A stretch of DNA of 64,000 nt, from contig JAHDOV010000009.1 in assembly GCA_018434685.1 (NCBI GenBank), positions 26,164-90,163 of the forward strand, read 5' to 3'. The stretch is from Deltaproteobacteria bacterium (lineage in GTDB: Bacteria > Desulfobacterota > Desulfomonilia > UBA1062). A program made the translations under genes and the position numbers. The notes below the pieces were generated by a model. That model saw nothing but the letters and a program-made list of their open reading frames with translations. It searched no databases and was not told the origin of the DNA. This document shows, piece after piece, positions 57,564 through 64,000 of this stretch (the first letter of the stretch is position 1; every line of letters begins with the position of its first letter).

Positions 57564-58379
57564 TCATCCACGCTTCTCCAGCGCTATCAGACATTCCCTC
57601 ACCACCTTTGCCGCAACAACTGAAGAGACCCCTGCAGGATCGAGCTGCGGGGCGAGTTCGACAACGTCGAGGCCCACGATGTGGAGCCTGGTGATCATGG
57701 AGATCAGGATGGCTGCCAGTTCGTTGAACATGAATCCGCCGGGTTCGGGTGTGCCGGTGCCGGGCAGGACAGACGGGTCCAGTATGTCGAGGTCGCAGGT
57801 GAGGTAGCAGGGCTTTGTGTCTGCCCACAGGGCGATCTGTTTGGGTGAGGATTTGAGTTCGGTTACAGTTTCATGCTCGTCTCTGGTGCACGATCTGATG
57901 CCGATCTGCCGGACGCTGTCCGGTCCCAGGAGATCCAGCACCCGCCGGATGACCGTGGCGTGCGAGAGTTTCATGCCCAGATAATCGTCCCTCAGATCGG
58001 CATGGGCGTCCAGGTGGATGACCTTCAGGTCCGGGTAAACCTTCGCAGCGGCTCGAATGGCACCCAGGCTTACCAGGTGCTCCCCGCCAAGCAGAAACGG
58101 AATCTTGCCTGCAGAGAATATATCACGAGCGGTTTCTTCTATGATCGCAAGTGCCGGGTTCGGGTCGCCGAAGGGAAGCTCCAGGTCTCCCCTGTCCATG
58201 AAAGAGCAGTCGTCAAGGTCCGCCGATTGGACAGGGGAAAAGGTCTCCAGGGCATAGGAGACCTCACGGATCGCACCAGGGCCGAAACGCGACCCTGGCC
58301 GGAAACTCGCTGTGGAATCGAACGGTGCGCCAAAGAGGCAGATGGCCCCGTCATGCTTCGATGCCATGAAGGTGCTCAT
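57564..58379 (-). CDS. speB: Agmatinase (ureohydrolase)
   Basis: Hydrolyses agmatine to putrescine and urea, a binuclear-Mn enzyme. The 271-residue product carries LGGEHLVSLGAIRA (H101), HLDAHADLRDDY (D124, H126, D128) and TCDLDILDPSVLPGTGTPEP with the last two Asp ligands. Operon position between the pyruvoyl arginine decarboxylase and the carboxyspermidine genes supports agmatine rather than arginine as substrate. Confidence 0.93.
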   Translation of the reverse strand: MSTFMASKHDGAICLFGAPFDSTASFRPGSRFGPGAIREVSYALETFSPVQSADLDDCSFMDRGDLELPFGDPNPALAIIEETARDIFSAGKIPFLLGGEHLVSLGAIRAAAKVYPDLKVIHLDAHADLRDDYLGMKLSHATVIRRVLDLLGPDSVRQIGIRSCTRDEHETVTELKSSPKQIALWADTKPCYLTCDLDILDPSVLPGTGTPEPGGFMFNELAAILISMITRLHIVGLDVVELAPQLDPAGVSSVVAAKVVRECLIALEKRG

Positions 58380-58429
58380 GGTACGCTCCTTACTCCGGTT
58401 CTCTCGTCAGAGAGGTGTCCGGCCAAGAC

Positions 58430-58897
58430 CTAGTCCCAGAGCACCACTGCGGCAAAGGCTGCGCCGAATTCCTTTACCGTGTGCTCCGTGGCTGCGCTCT
58501 TGATCTCGCGGACCTTCTTGCCGCGCATCTTCATGCCTTCCTCTGCCATTTTCCTCACCTTGGCCTCGACAACCTCCCTGGAGTCTTTGGCAGAGTACTC
58601 CATGATGAGGCCTGCGTGGTCCTCATCCTCGGGAAAGGCGATTGCAACCCCTGCGGCAATGACCTGGCCGGGCTGGTCGGAGGTGATGGAGGCATAGGCA
58701 ACAGGGACAAGTGCCCCGTGCGGCAGGTTGACAGAAAAGACTTCCGTTGTATGGGGGGGACATATACTACTCATCCTCACGAGGTTAGTGTTGCCAATGC
58801 CGGCATCCATAAGCGCGCCGTCGAAAGCATTCAGGAGCGTGTATCCTTCCGAATCCCCTGATGTCATAAAATAGGTAGTAGGTGTTTTGAAGATCAT
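58430..58897 (-). CDS. Pyruvoyl-dependent arginine decarboxylase
   Basis: Makes agmatine from arginine without PLP. The 155-residue proenzyme contains the self-cleavage site MSSICPP (S43/S44), where cleavage generates the N-terminal pyruvoyl group on the alpha chain, and the conserved [19 protein letters not shown] upstream. Also present is [15 protein letters not shown]. Length and motifs match the archaeal/bacterial PvlArgDC family. First enzyme of the operon. Confidence 0.93.
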   Translation of the reverse strand: MIFKTPTTYFMTSGDSEGYTLLNAFDGALMDAGIGNTNLVRMSSICPPHTTEVFSVNLPHGALVPVAYASITSDQPGQVIAAGVAIAFPEDEDHAGLIMEYSAKDSREVVEAKVRKMAEEGMKMRGKKVREIKSAATEHTVKEFGAAFAAVVLWD

Positions 58898-58927
58898 GGG
58901 TATGTCCCCCTTTCCTTAAGATATGTT

Positions 58928-59473
58928 TCAGAAACTCGGCGGGGCTGAGATCCAGAGGATCCTTGCCGCTTTATCTGATTTATTTTCTATCCAGTGTTTC
59001 TTGTTCGCCGTGTAGTAGAACGAATCCCCTGCCCCGGCACGGTATGTCTCCTTGCCCAGGTTGATGACGATCCTGCCTGCGAGCACAAACCCGCATTCGT
59101 CGCCATAGTGGGCCCTTTCCTGGTAGGTGACTGCACCGGGCTCGAGGGTCACCAGGAGAAGATCCATCTCCCTGTCCTGTGCCCCTGCAATGAGCACCTC
59201 GCGACTTACGCCAGCCTCTTCCTCGTCCTTGATGGTGACACGCTGCTTCCGGTTGAAGACCACCACCTCCACACCCTCCTCCTGGAAGAACTCGCTGGCA
59301 CTGGTATCCAGGGCGTTCAGGATGTGCTCCAGCGTGTCCAGGGACGGCGACTGGAGGTCCCGCTCCAGAAGAGATATGAAACCTTTGGTGAGGTCGGACC
59401 TGTTGGCGAGCTCTTCCTGCGTAAGCTCTTGAGCCAACCTAAGATTTTTTATCTTTTCGCCAACCTTCACCAT
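58928..59473 (-). CDS. XRE-cupin transcriptional regulator (PuuR-like)
   Basis: A 181-residue regulator: N-terminal helix-turn-helix (LAQELTQEELANRSDLTKGF, about 10-65) and a C-terminal cupin (LLVTLEPGAVTYQERAHYGD and GDSFYYTANKKHWIENKS) that binds the inducer. PuuR-type regulators respond to polyamines. It is 30 bp upstream of the arginine decarboxylase gene and probably controls the operon and itself through palindromes at 59484-59519. Confidence 0.9.
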   Translation of the reverse strand: MVKVGEKIKNLRLAQELTQEELANRSDLTKGFISLLERDLQSPSLDTLEHILNALDTSASEFFQEEGVEVVVFNRKQRVTIKDEEEAGVSREVLIAGAQDREMDLLLVTLEPGAVTYQERAHYGDECGFVLAGRIVINLGKETYRAGAGDSFYYTANKKHWIENKSDKAARILWISAPPSF

Positions 59474-59483
59474 GTCCCCCGAG

Positions 59484-59495
59484 ACACTTTAGTGT
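59484..59495. promoter_or_regulatory. Palindrome just upstream of the XRE-cupin regulator start
   Basis: ACACT-TT-AGTGT, a perfect inverted repeat 11 bp from the ATG. Possible operator. Confidence 0.5.
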
Positions 59496-59503
59496 GCCTG
59501 ATA

Positions 59504-59519
59504 GTTTATTGTAGTAAAC
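59504..59519 (-). promoter_or_regulatory. Operator-like palindrome overlapping a -10 hexamer
   Basis: GTTTA-TTGTAG-TAAAC. On - it contains TACAAT (59513-59508), one mismatch from TATAAT. No good -35 was found. Likely autoregulatory site of the regulator. Confidence 0.5.
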
Positions 59520-59833
59520 ATTTAAGGGGTCTCTTTAAGGCAAATGCACCTCCCTGTCAAGAGAATTTTTAAGCAGATCGAGGGTCATTTCATGGATATC
59601 AGGGACATATTTGACGTGTGTAACGTTGTTACTATTTATCTATTTGTTTTTATGAGAGGATTTGAAAACATAAAACAAGATGTCACTCTTATCAGGATCA
59701 CCCCTGTTCTCATGACAGTAAGGACCACCATCTGTCAGCACAGAAAGACTTGCTTGTGCTGTTTCAAAAGTTATTTACCATACATCAAGGACAGAAAAGT
59801 CCTGGCTGAAAACCAGGAAAGGAGCAGTCTCCA

Positions 59834-60625
59834 ATGGATAAACCCTATCAGGTAATGCCGGATATCGTGGTCCTTCCCTCGTATTTCCCGGTCCCCGGAG
59901 CGGGACTTCTTCCGGTCAACGCATTCGTCATCAAAGCTGCAGAACCGGTCCTTGTTGACACGGGAATGGGAATCGACACAGAGGATTTCATGAATGCCCT
60001 GGAGTCGATCATCGATCCAAGGGACCTGAGGTGGGTGTGGCTAACCCACGATGATGCGGACCATACCGGTTCCCTGCTGAAGCTTCTCGAAGCAGCACCA
60101 GGCGCCCTGCTTGCGGCGAACTCCCTGGCTGTGCTGAGGATGAGCACGGCCTGGCAGGTGCCAATGCAACGTGTATACTGGCTGAATCCGGGAGACTCTA
60201 TTCCGGCGGGTGACCGGAAGCTGACCGCTGTCAGACCCCCCCTGTTCGATAACCCGACTACCATCGGAATCTTTGATAACAAGTCCGAAACCTTTTTCTC
60301 TGCCGATTGTTTTGGTGCGATCATCCCATCGCCGGTACAGAATGTGGATGATGTTGCGGAGGAGATCCTGGCTCAAGGCATGATGGGCTGGGCAAGCATG
60401 GACAACCCATGGGTTCATATGGTTGACCCGGGCATATTCGGCCAGGCGCTGGAGGGGATCCGTCAACTCACCCCGAAAACGATTCTCTCGGCACACTTGC
60501 CGCCGGCGCGGGGAAAGACCGGACAATTCCTCGATCTGCTTGCCACAGTCCCTGCTTCGACTCCTTCTGCTGCTCCCAACCAGCAGGCACTGGAGCAGGT
60601 ACTGGCTCAGATGAAGGGTAGATAG
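59834..60625 (+). CDS. MBL-fold metallo-hydrolase (flavodiiron-like oxidoreductase domain)
   Basis: A 263-residue metallo-beta-lactamase-fold protein with LVDTGMGIDTEDF, THDDADHTGSLL (the H-x-D-x-D-H form found in flavodiiron/ODP domains), FFSADCFGAIIP and SAHLPPARG. No flavodoxin domain is attached. Either O2/NO-related or a hydrolase; substrate unknown. AAGGAG lies about ten bases before the ATG. Confidence 0.82.
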   Translation: MDKPYQVMPDIVVLPSYFPVPGAGLLPVNAFVIKAAEPVLVDTGMGIDTEDFMNALESIIDPRDLRWVWLTHDDADHTGSLLKLLEAAPGALLAANSLAVLRMSTAWQVPMQRVYWLNPGDSIPAGDRKLTAVRPPLFDNPTTIGIFDNKSETFFSADCFGAIIPSPVQNVDDVAEEILAQGMMGWASMDNPWVHMVDPGIFGQALEGIRQLTPKTILSAHLPPARGKTGQFLDLLATVPASTPSAAPNQQALEQVLAQMKGR

Positions 60626-60675
60626 CTGGCTATACAGGAATCCGACGGTATCTTCAGGCAGGCTATCCTGAAAAC

Positions 60676-60708
60676 ATAAAAAAGGCAGGGCCAGTTGATG
60701 ACCCTGCC
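60676..60708 (-). terminator. Terminator between metallo-hydrolase and PEP-CTERM genes
   Basis: GGCAGGG and CCCTGCC arms; on - followed by TTTTTTATG. Serves the PEP-CTERM gene and perhaps both directions. Confidence 0.7.
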
Positions 60709-60733
60709 TCTGATCTCCGGTTGTTATCTTTTA

Positions 60734-61288
60734 CTATTTTTTGAACTTTCTTCCAAACCCAGCCAGTCCGATCAAACCTGATCCGAGGAGCAGCAGAGTC
60801 GCCGGTTCTGGCACAGGGGCGGTGCCATTGAATTCGTCAACATGGCTGATTCTATCCAGGCCAATTATTTCTGTAATGCCAAGGTCTGCAAGATTAACAA
60901 CTCCCCAAGCCAATTCCGGTGTGTTCTCGTACAGGAAGTGGTCGGTGGGAGCGGTTAAATTCCCATTACCTATTTTGATAAGAAAATACTCGGGATTGTA
61001 CGTCTTGAAATCTATTGCAAACGTATCTTCCTGATCAATTGTTGCATACCAGGTCATGACGTCATATTTTGCATCCAATGTAACGTCAGTTATGCCATAC
61101 TTATCATAAAGCACGTCCTGGACCCAGGTAAGTTCAGTGCCGTCTCCATTATTAAGAAGAGCGGTAGAGGCCAGCAAGTTGTCCACACCCCCGACTTGGA
61201 CTTCAACGTCATCAATTGAAATCATGAGAGACCACGCCGAGCTTGAAAACAGCAAAATCAAAATTGACATCAATATTGTCTTCTTCAT
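60734..61288 (-). CDS. PEP-CTERM sorting-domain protein
   Basis: A 184-residue exported protein with a signal peptide (KKTILMSILILLFSSSAWS) and a C-terminal VPEPATLLLLGSGLIGLAGF plus basic tail, the exosortase recognition signal. The middle (residues 25-155) has no recognised family. Its presence implies an exosortase (EpsH/XrtA) elsewhere in the genome. GGAGG precedes the ATG. Confidence 0.9.
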   Translation of the reverse strand: MKKTILMSILILLFSSSAWSLMISIDDVEVQVGGVDNLLASTALLNNGDGTELTWVQDVLYDKYGITDVTLDAKYDVMTWYATIDQEDTFAIDFKTYNPEYFLIKIGNGNLTAPTDHFLYENTPELAWGVVNLADLGITEIIGLDRISHVDEFNGTAPVPEPATLLLLGSGLIGLAGFGRKFKK

Positions 61289-61840
61289 GGTTTATTCCTC
61301 CATCACCGATGTTGACTTTAAATGTAATGCAAGAGACAAGCCACCTGCATTGCAACATTATTATCACTATTGTTTTCAATGAGTTGGATGTTTGTGAAGG
61401 AATTCCATCTATAGCACGATGGATAATAATGTAAATATAATCGACAGTTTAACCATCACACCAAAAAGGGTTAATCAAATATCTCTCATAATATCTTCAT
61501 GTTGGATACGTTTCAGGGATTGTCGGTAAATTTATCTATTTTCAAGCATAAATCACGTGCCACAAGCCACGCATGGGAATTTTGTGACTGGTTACTGATG
61601 CTTCAACTGCAGGCTTTCAGTTTTCTGGCAGTATGAAACCGAGTCGAAATCGAGGTGACCTCTGTTCGTGTCTCAGCGTGATATTTCTAACAACGCTGTC
61701 TGAATGGCGATTACAATATTCAAAAGAGAAGCCGGCATTGTGCCTTTGATTGTCTGCAGCGGCTTCAGCCATGCCCAGGATACAGACATGACTGAGGCCA
61801 CTGCTTCACATTCGTCGCATGAATCCAAGTTATAAATCAG
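61289..61840. other. AT-rich intergenic region
   Basis: About 550 bp with no supported gene or RNA. Expected to hold the promoter of the PEP-CTERM gene (its right side) and the 3' end of the repeat protein. Confidence 0.5.
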
Positions 61841-64000
61841 CTACTCGTAGCGGACCAGGGCAAAGTCATTATTGGTTCCATTGTATGAATATCCAGCTGC
61901 CACGATCTTCCCGTCAACCTGGATAAACAGGGCAGAGGCTATATCATCATATGACCCTACTGCCGTGGTGGCTATCCCGCCTGTTCCGAAGGTGTCATCC
62001 AGATTGCCGTCTGTGTCATAGCGGACCAGGGCAAAGTCATTGTTGGTTCCATTATATGAATACCCGGCCGCCACAATCTTCCCGTCTGCTTGGATGGACA
62101 GGGAAGACGCTGCATCAGTACCTGGCCCCATTGGTGTTGTGACGACCCCACTTGTGCCAAAGCTTTCATCCACAGAGCCGTCTGTGTCGTAGCGGACCAG
62201 GGCAAAGTCATTGTTGGCTCCATTGCTTGAATACCCGGCCACCACGATCTTCCCGTCTGTCTGGATAGACAGGGCAGCGGCTACATCATGACCTGACCCC
62301 AGTGGTGTGGTGACGATCCCGCCTGTACCGAAGCTTTCATCCAAAGAGCCGTCTGTATTGCAGCGGACCAGAGCAAAGTCATAATTGGCTCCATTGTTTG
62401 AGTACCCAGCCATCACGATCTTCCCATCAACCTGGATGGTCACGGCAGAGGCTGCATCATCTAATCCCACGGATATGGTGACGATTCCGCCTGTGCCGAA
62501 GATTGCATCCGTAGAGCCGTCTGTGTTGTAGCGGACCAGGGCGAAGTCATTGTTGGCTCCGTTGCTTGAATAGCCGGCCACCACGATCTTCCCGTCAGCC
62601 TGGATAGAAAGGGCAGAGGCTACATCGTGACTTGACCCCAAAGGTGTAATGACGATCCCGCCTGTGCCGAAGTCTTCATCCAGAGAGCCGTCAGTGTTGT
62701 AGCGGGCCACGGCAAAGTCATAATTGGCTCCATTCGATGAATACCCGGCCGCCACGATCTTCCCGTCTGCCTGGATGGACATGGCTTGGAAACGGCTGCT
62801 GCCAGAACCGATCGATGTGGTGACAATCCCACTTGTGCCAAAGCTTTCATCTGGAGTGCCCTCTGCGTCATAGCGGACCAGGGTGGAGTTCGAGGAGCTT
62901 TCATTCCATGAATATCCGGCCGCCACGATCTTCCCGTCAGTCTGTACAGACATGGCAAGGGCTGCATCGACACCTGTCCCCACCAGTGTTGTGACGACCC
63001 CGCCCGTGCCGAAGGTTGCATCGAGAATTCCTGTGCAGTAGGGAACCCACACCGCGTAGAGTACAACATCTCCGGTACCCATAGTAAGAGATTGGCCTGC
63101 GATGTACATTGTTCCGCTACCATCTAGAAGTGTGTTCCAACCGACAAATAAGAGTGATTCGGACTCTTGTATTTTAACCAGATTGCCGGTGTTGCCGAGC
63201 ATCGTCACCGAATCTCCTACCTCATAGTTGGTGCTGTCAACGGGCACGCTCCCGGCCGTGTTCCCGTTGCCGTCATAGGTCACCGTGTACGTTGGATTCT
63301 CCGTCCACTTGGCATAGAGAATCACGCCTGCGGCACCCATGATGAAGGTCTCGCCCTGCGTGTAGCTGTCTCCCGTACCATCGTCATTCACGCACCAGCC
63401 GGCAAAGGTATAATGGTCTCTTGCCAGATTGCCGGTGTTGCCGAGCACCGTTACCAGATCTCCTACCTCGTAGTTGGTGCTGTCAAGGGGCACGCTCCCG
63501 GCCGTGTTGGCGTTGCCGTCATAGGTCATCGTGTACGTTGGGTTCTCTGTCCACTTCGCATAGAGAATCACGCCTGTGGCACCCATGCTGAAGGTCTGGC
63601 CCTGGGTGTAGCTGTCTCCCGTACCATCGTCATTCACGCACCAGCCGACAAAGGTATAGCCATCCCTTTCCAGATTGCCGGTGTTGCCGAGCACCGTTAC
63701 CAGATCTCCTTCCTCGTAGTTGGTGCTGTCAAGGGGCACGCTCCCGGCCGTGTTGGCGTTGCCGTCATAGGTCACCGTGTACGTTGGGTTCTCTGTCCAC
63801 TTCGCATAGAGAATCACGCCTGTGGCACCCATGCTGAAGGTCTGGCCCTGGGTGTAGCTGGTGCCCACGCCATCGTCACTCACGCACCAGCCGGCAAAGG
63901 TATAATGGTCTCTTGCCAGATTGCCGGTGTTGCCGAGCACCGTCACCACAATCCCTTCTTCGTAGTTGGTGCTGTCAACTGGTACGTTTCCGCTATCTGC
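61841..64000 (-). CDS. Repetitive secreted protein: InlB-like (Flg_new) repeats plus delta-60 repeats (5' end off window)
   Basis: At least 719 residues are seen; the frame stays open to the edge. The N-terminal part has about four units of a Flg_new/InlB B-type repeat (each with GDLVTVLGNTGNLARDHYTF, WCVNDDGTGDSYTQGQTF, VILYAKWTENPTYTVTYDG). The C-terminal part has seven delta-60-type units (QADGKIVAAGYSSNGAN, DFALVRYNTDGSLDESFGTG). Both are surface/adhesion-type repeats; the delta-60 part probably forms a beta-propeller. No C-terminal sorting signal is seen: the protein ends ALVRYE within the last repeat. Confidence 0.85.
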   Translation of the reverse strand, partial: ADSGNVPVDSTNYEEGIVVTVLGNTGNLARDHYTFAGWCVSDDGVGTSYTQGQTFSMGATGVILYAKWTENPTYTVTYDGNANTAGSVPLDSTNYEEGDLVTVLGNTGNLERDGYTFVGWCVNDDGTGDSYTQGQTFSMGATGVILYAKWTENPTYTMTYDGNANTAGSVPLDSTNYEVGDLVTVLGNTGNLARDHYTFAGWCVNDDGTGDSYTQGETFIMGAAGVILYAKWTENPTYTVTYDGNGNTAGSVPVDSTNYEVGDSVTMLGNTGNLVKIQESESLLFVGWNTLLDGSGTMYIAGQSLTMGTGDVVLYAVWVPYCTGILDATFGTGGVVTTLVGTGVDAALAMSVQTDGKIVAAGYSWNESSSNSTLVRYDAEGTPDESFGTSGIVTTSIGSGSSRFQAMSIQADGKIVAAGYSSNGANYDFAVARYNTDGSLDEDFGTGGIVITPLGSSHDVASALSIQADGKIVVAGYSSNGANNDFALVRYNTDGSTDAIFGTGGIVTISVGLDDAASAVTIQVDGKIVMAGYSNNGANYDFALVRCNTDGSLDESFGTGGIVTTPLGSGHDVAAALSIQTDGKIVVAGYSSNGANNDFALVRYDTDGSVDESFGTSGVVTTPMGPGTDAASSLSIQADGKIVAAGYSYNGTNNDFALVRYDTDGNLDDTFGTGGIATTAVGSYDDIASALFIQVDGKIVAAGYSYNGTNNDFALVRYE
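61850..62990 (-). repeat. Tandem delta-60 coding repeats, 168-171 bp period
   Basis: The CTTCCCGTC (or near) marker recurs at 61907, 62078, 62249, 62420, 62588, 62759 and 62930: seven units of 168 or 171 bp, each a 56-57-residue repeat. Confidence 0.85.
63183..64000 (-). repeat. Tandem InlB-type coding repeats, 246 bp period
   Basis: TTGCCGGTGTTGCCGAGCA recurs at 63183, 63429, 63675 and 63921, exactly 246 bp apart. The units are nearly identical at DNA level, indicating recent duplication or gene conversion; the array continues past the window. Confidence 0.9.

Larger units (their letters stand above)
59474..59833. other. Promoter region of the polyamine operon and of the metallo-hydrolase
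   Basis: About 360 bp. The left end holds operator-like palindromes; the remainder is AT-rich with no supported gene. Confidence 0.5.

Noticed and set aside
59544..59855. A 103-codon + frame upstream of the metallo-hydrolase
   Set aside because: Odd composition, no ribosome-binding site, and it overlaps the metallo-hydrolase start.
61841..64000. Repeats as a CRISPR array
   Set aside because: Units of 168-246 bp are contiguous coding repeats without spacers.

Overview
This is a GC-rich, gene-dense chromosomal window from an anaerobic or microaerobic bacterium, most likely a sulfate-reducing or syntrophic member of the Desulfobacterota (former Deltaproteobacteria). The assignment is inferred from gene content: many [4Fe-4S] proteins, two DUF362 ferredoxin-like proteins, an acyl-CoA dehydrogenase with EtfAB, a sigma-54 two-component system, a PEP-CTERM protein, the carboxyspermidine route to polyamines, and in-frame UGA codons that look like selenocysteine. 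No rRNA, tRNA, CRISPR array, insertion sequence or phage module was recognised.

Layout. 0-11.5 kb: oxidative pentose phosphate genes (gnd on +; a TVP38-like gene, zwf and pgl on -), small proteins, queH, then a + strand pair made of a SelD-associated-type FAD oxidoreductase and a rhodanese/ferritin-like fusion whose catalytic Cys codon is TGA. 11.6-15.2 kb: wrbA, then an acyl-CoA dehydrogenase-etfB-etfA operon. 15.5-24 kb: htpG, a J-domain membrane protein, a bactofilin, a PAS-PAS-GGDEF protein, a TrpR-like regulator, a DUF362 protein and exonuclease III. 24-39.2 kb: a long run of - strand genes, including an FNR-like flavoprotein, an AhpD-like protein, a 3-hydroxyisobutyrate dehydrogenase relative, a DNA-glycosylase-like/DUF1722 fusion, a second UGA-containing gene of the GrdB/PrdB family, a second DUF362 protein, a B12-binding radical SAM protein, a Dph6-like ATPase, pirin, cupins, fuculose aldolase, KhpA, an EamA transporter and an orphan ABC substrate-binding protein. 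39.5-44.8 kb: histidine kinase, sigma-54 response regulator, an intergenic -24/-12 promoter and a PreA-like Fe-S flavoprotein. 45-54 kb: cold-shock protein, lipoproteins, a QueG-like protein, a DHH phosphoesterase, an RNase H-like protein and a large surface protein that looks like two exported proteins joined. 54.1-59.5 kb: polyamine operon (PuuR-like regulator, pyruvoyl arginine decarboxylase, agmatinase, carboxyspermidine dehydrogenase and decarboxylase, hydroxyacid dehydrogenase). 59.8-64 kb: metallo-hydrolase, PEP-CTERM protein and the 3' part of a highly repetitive secreted protein that runs off the window.

The strongest signals are the two candidate selenoproteins. In each, an in-frame TGA occupies a catalytic position, coding similarity continues past it, and a hairpin with a GGUC apical loop starts 18-20 nt downstream, the geometry of a bacterial SECIS. 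Conventional gene calling would truncate or split both genes. The first is joined to a ferritin-like diiron domain and sits 28 bp behind an oxidoreductase of the type found fused to SelD, suggesting a selenium/persulfide/oxidative-stress unit. The second lies in a cluster with Fe-S, flavin and radical-SAM proteins but without the other glycine- or proline-reductase subunits.
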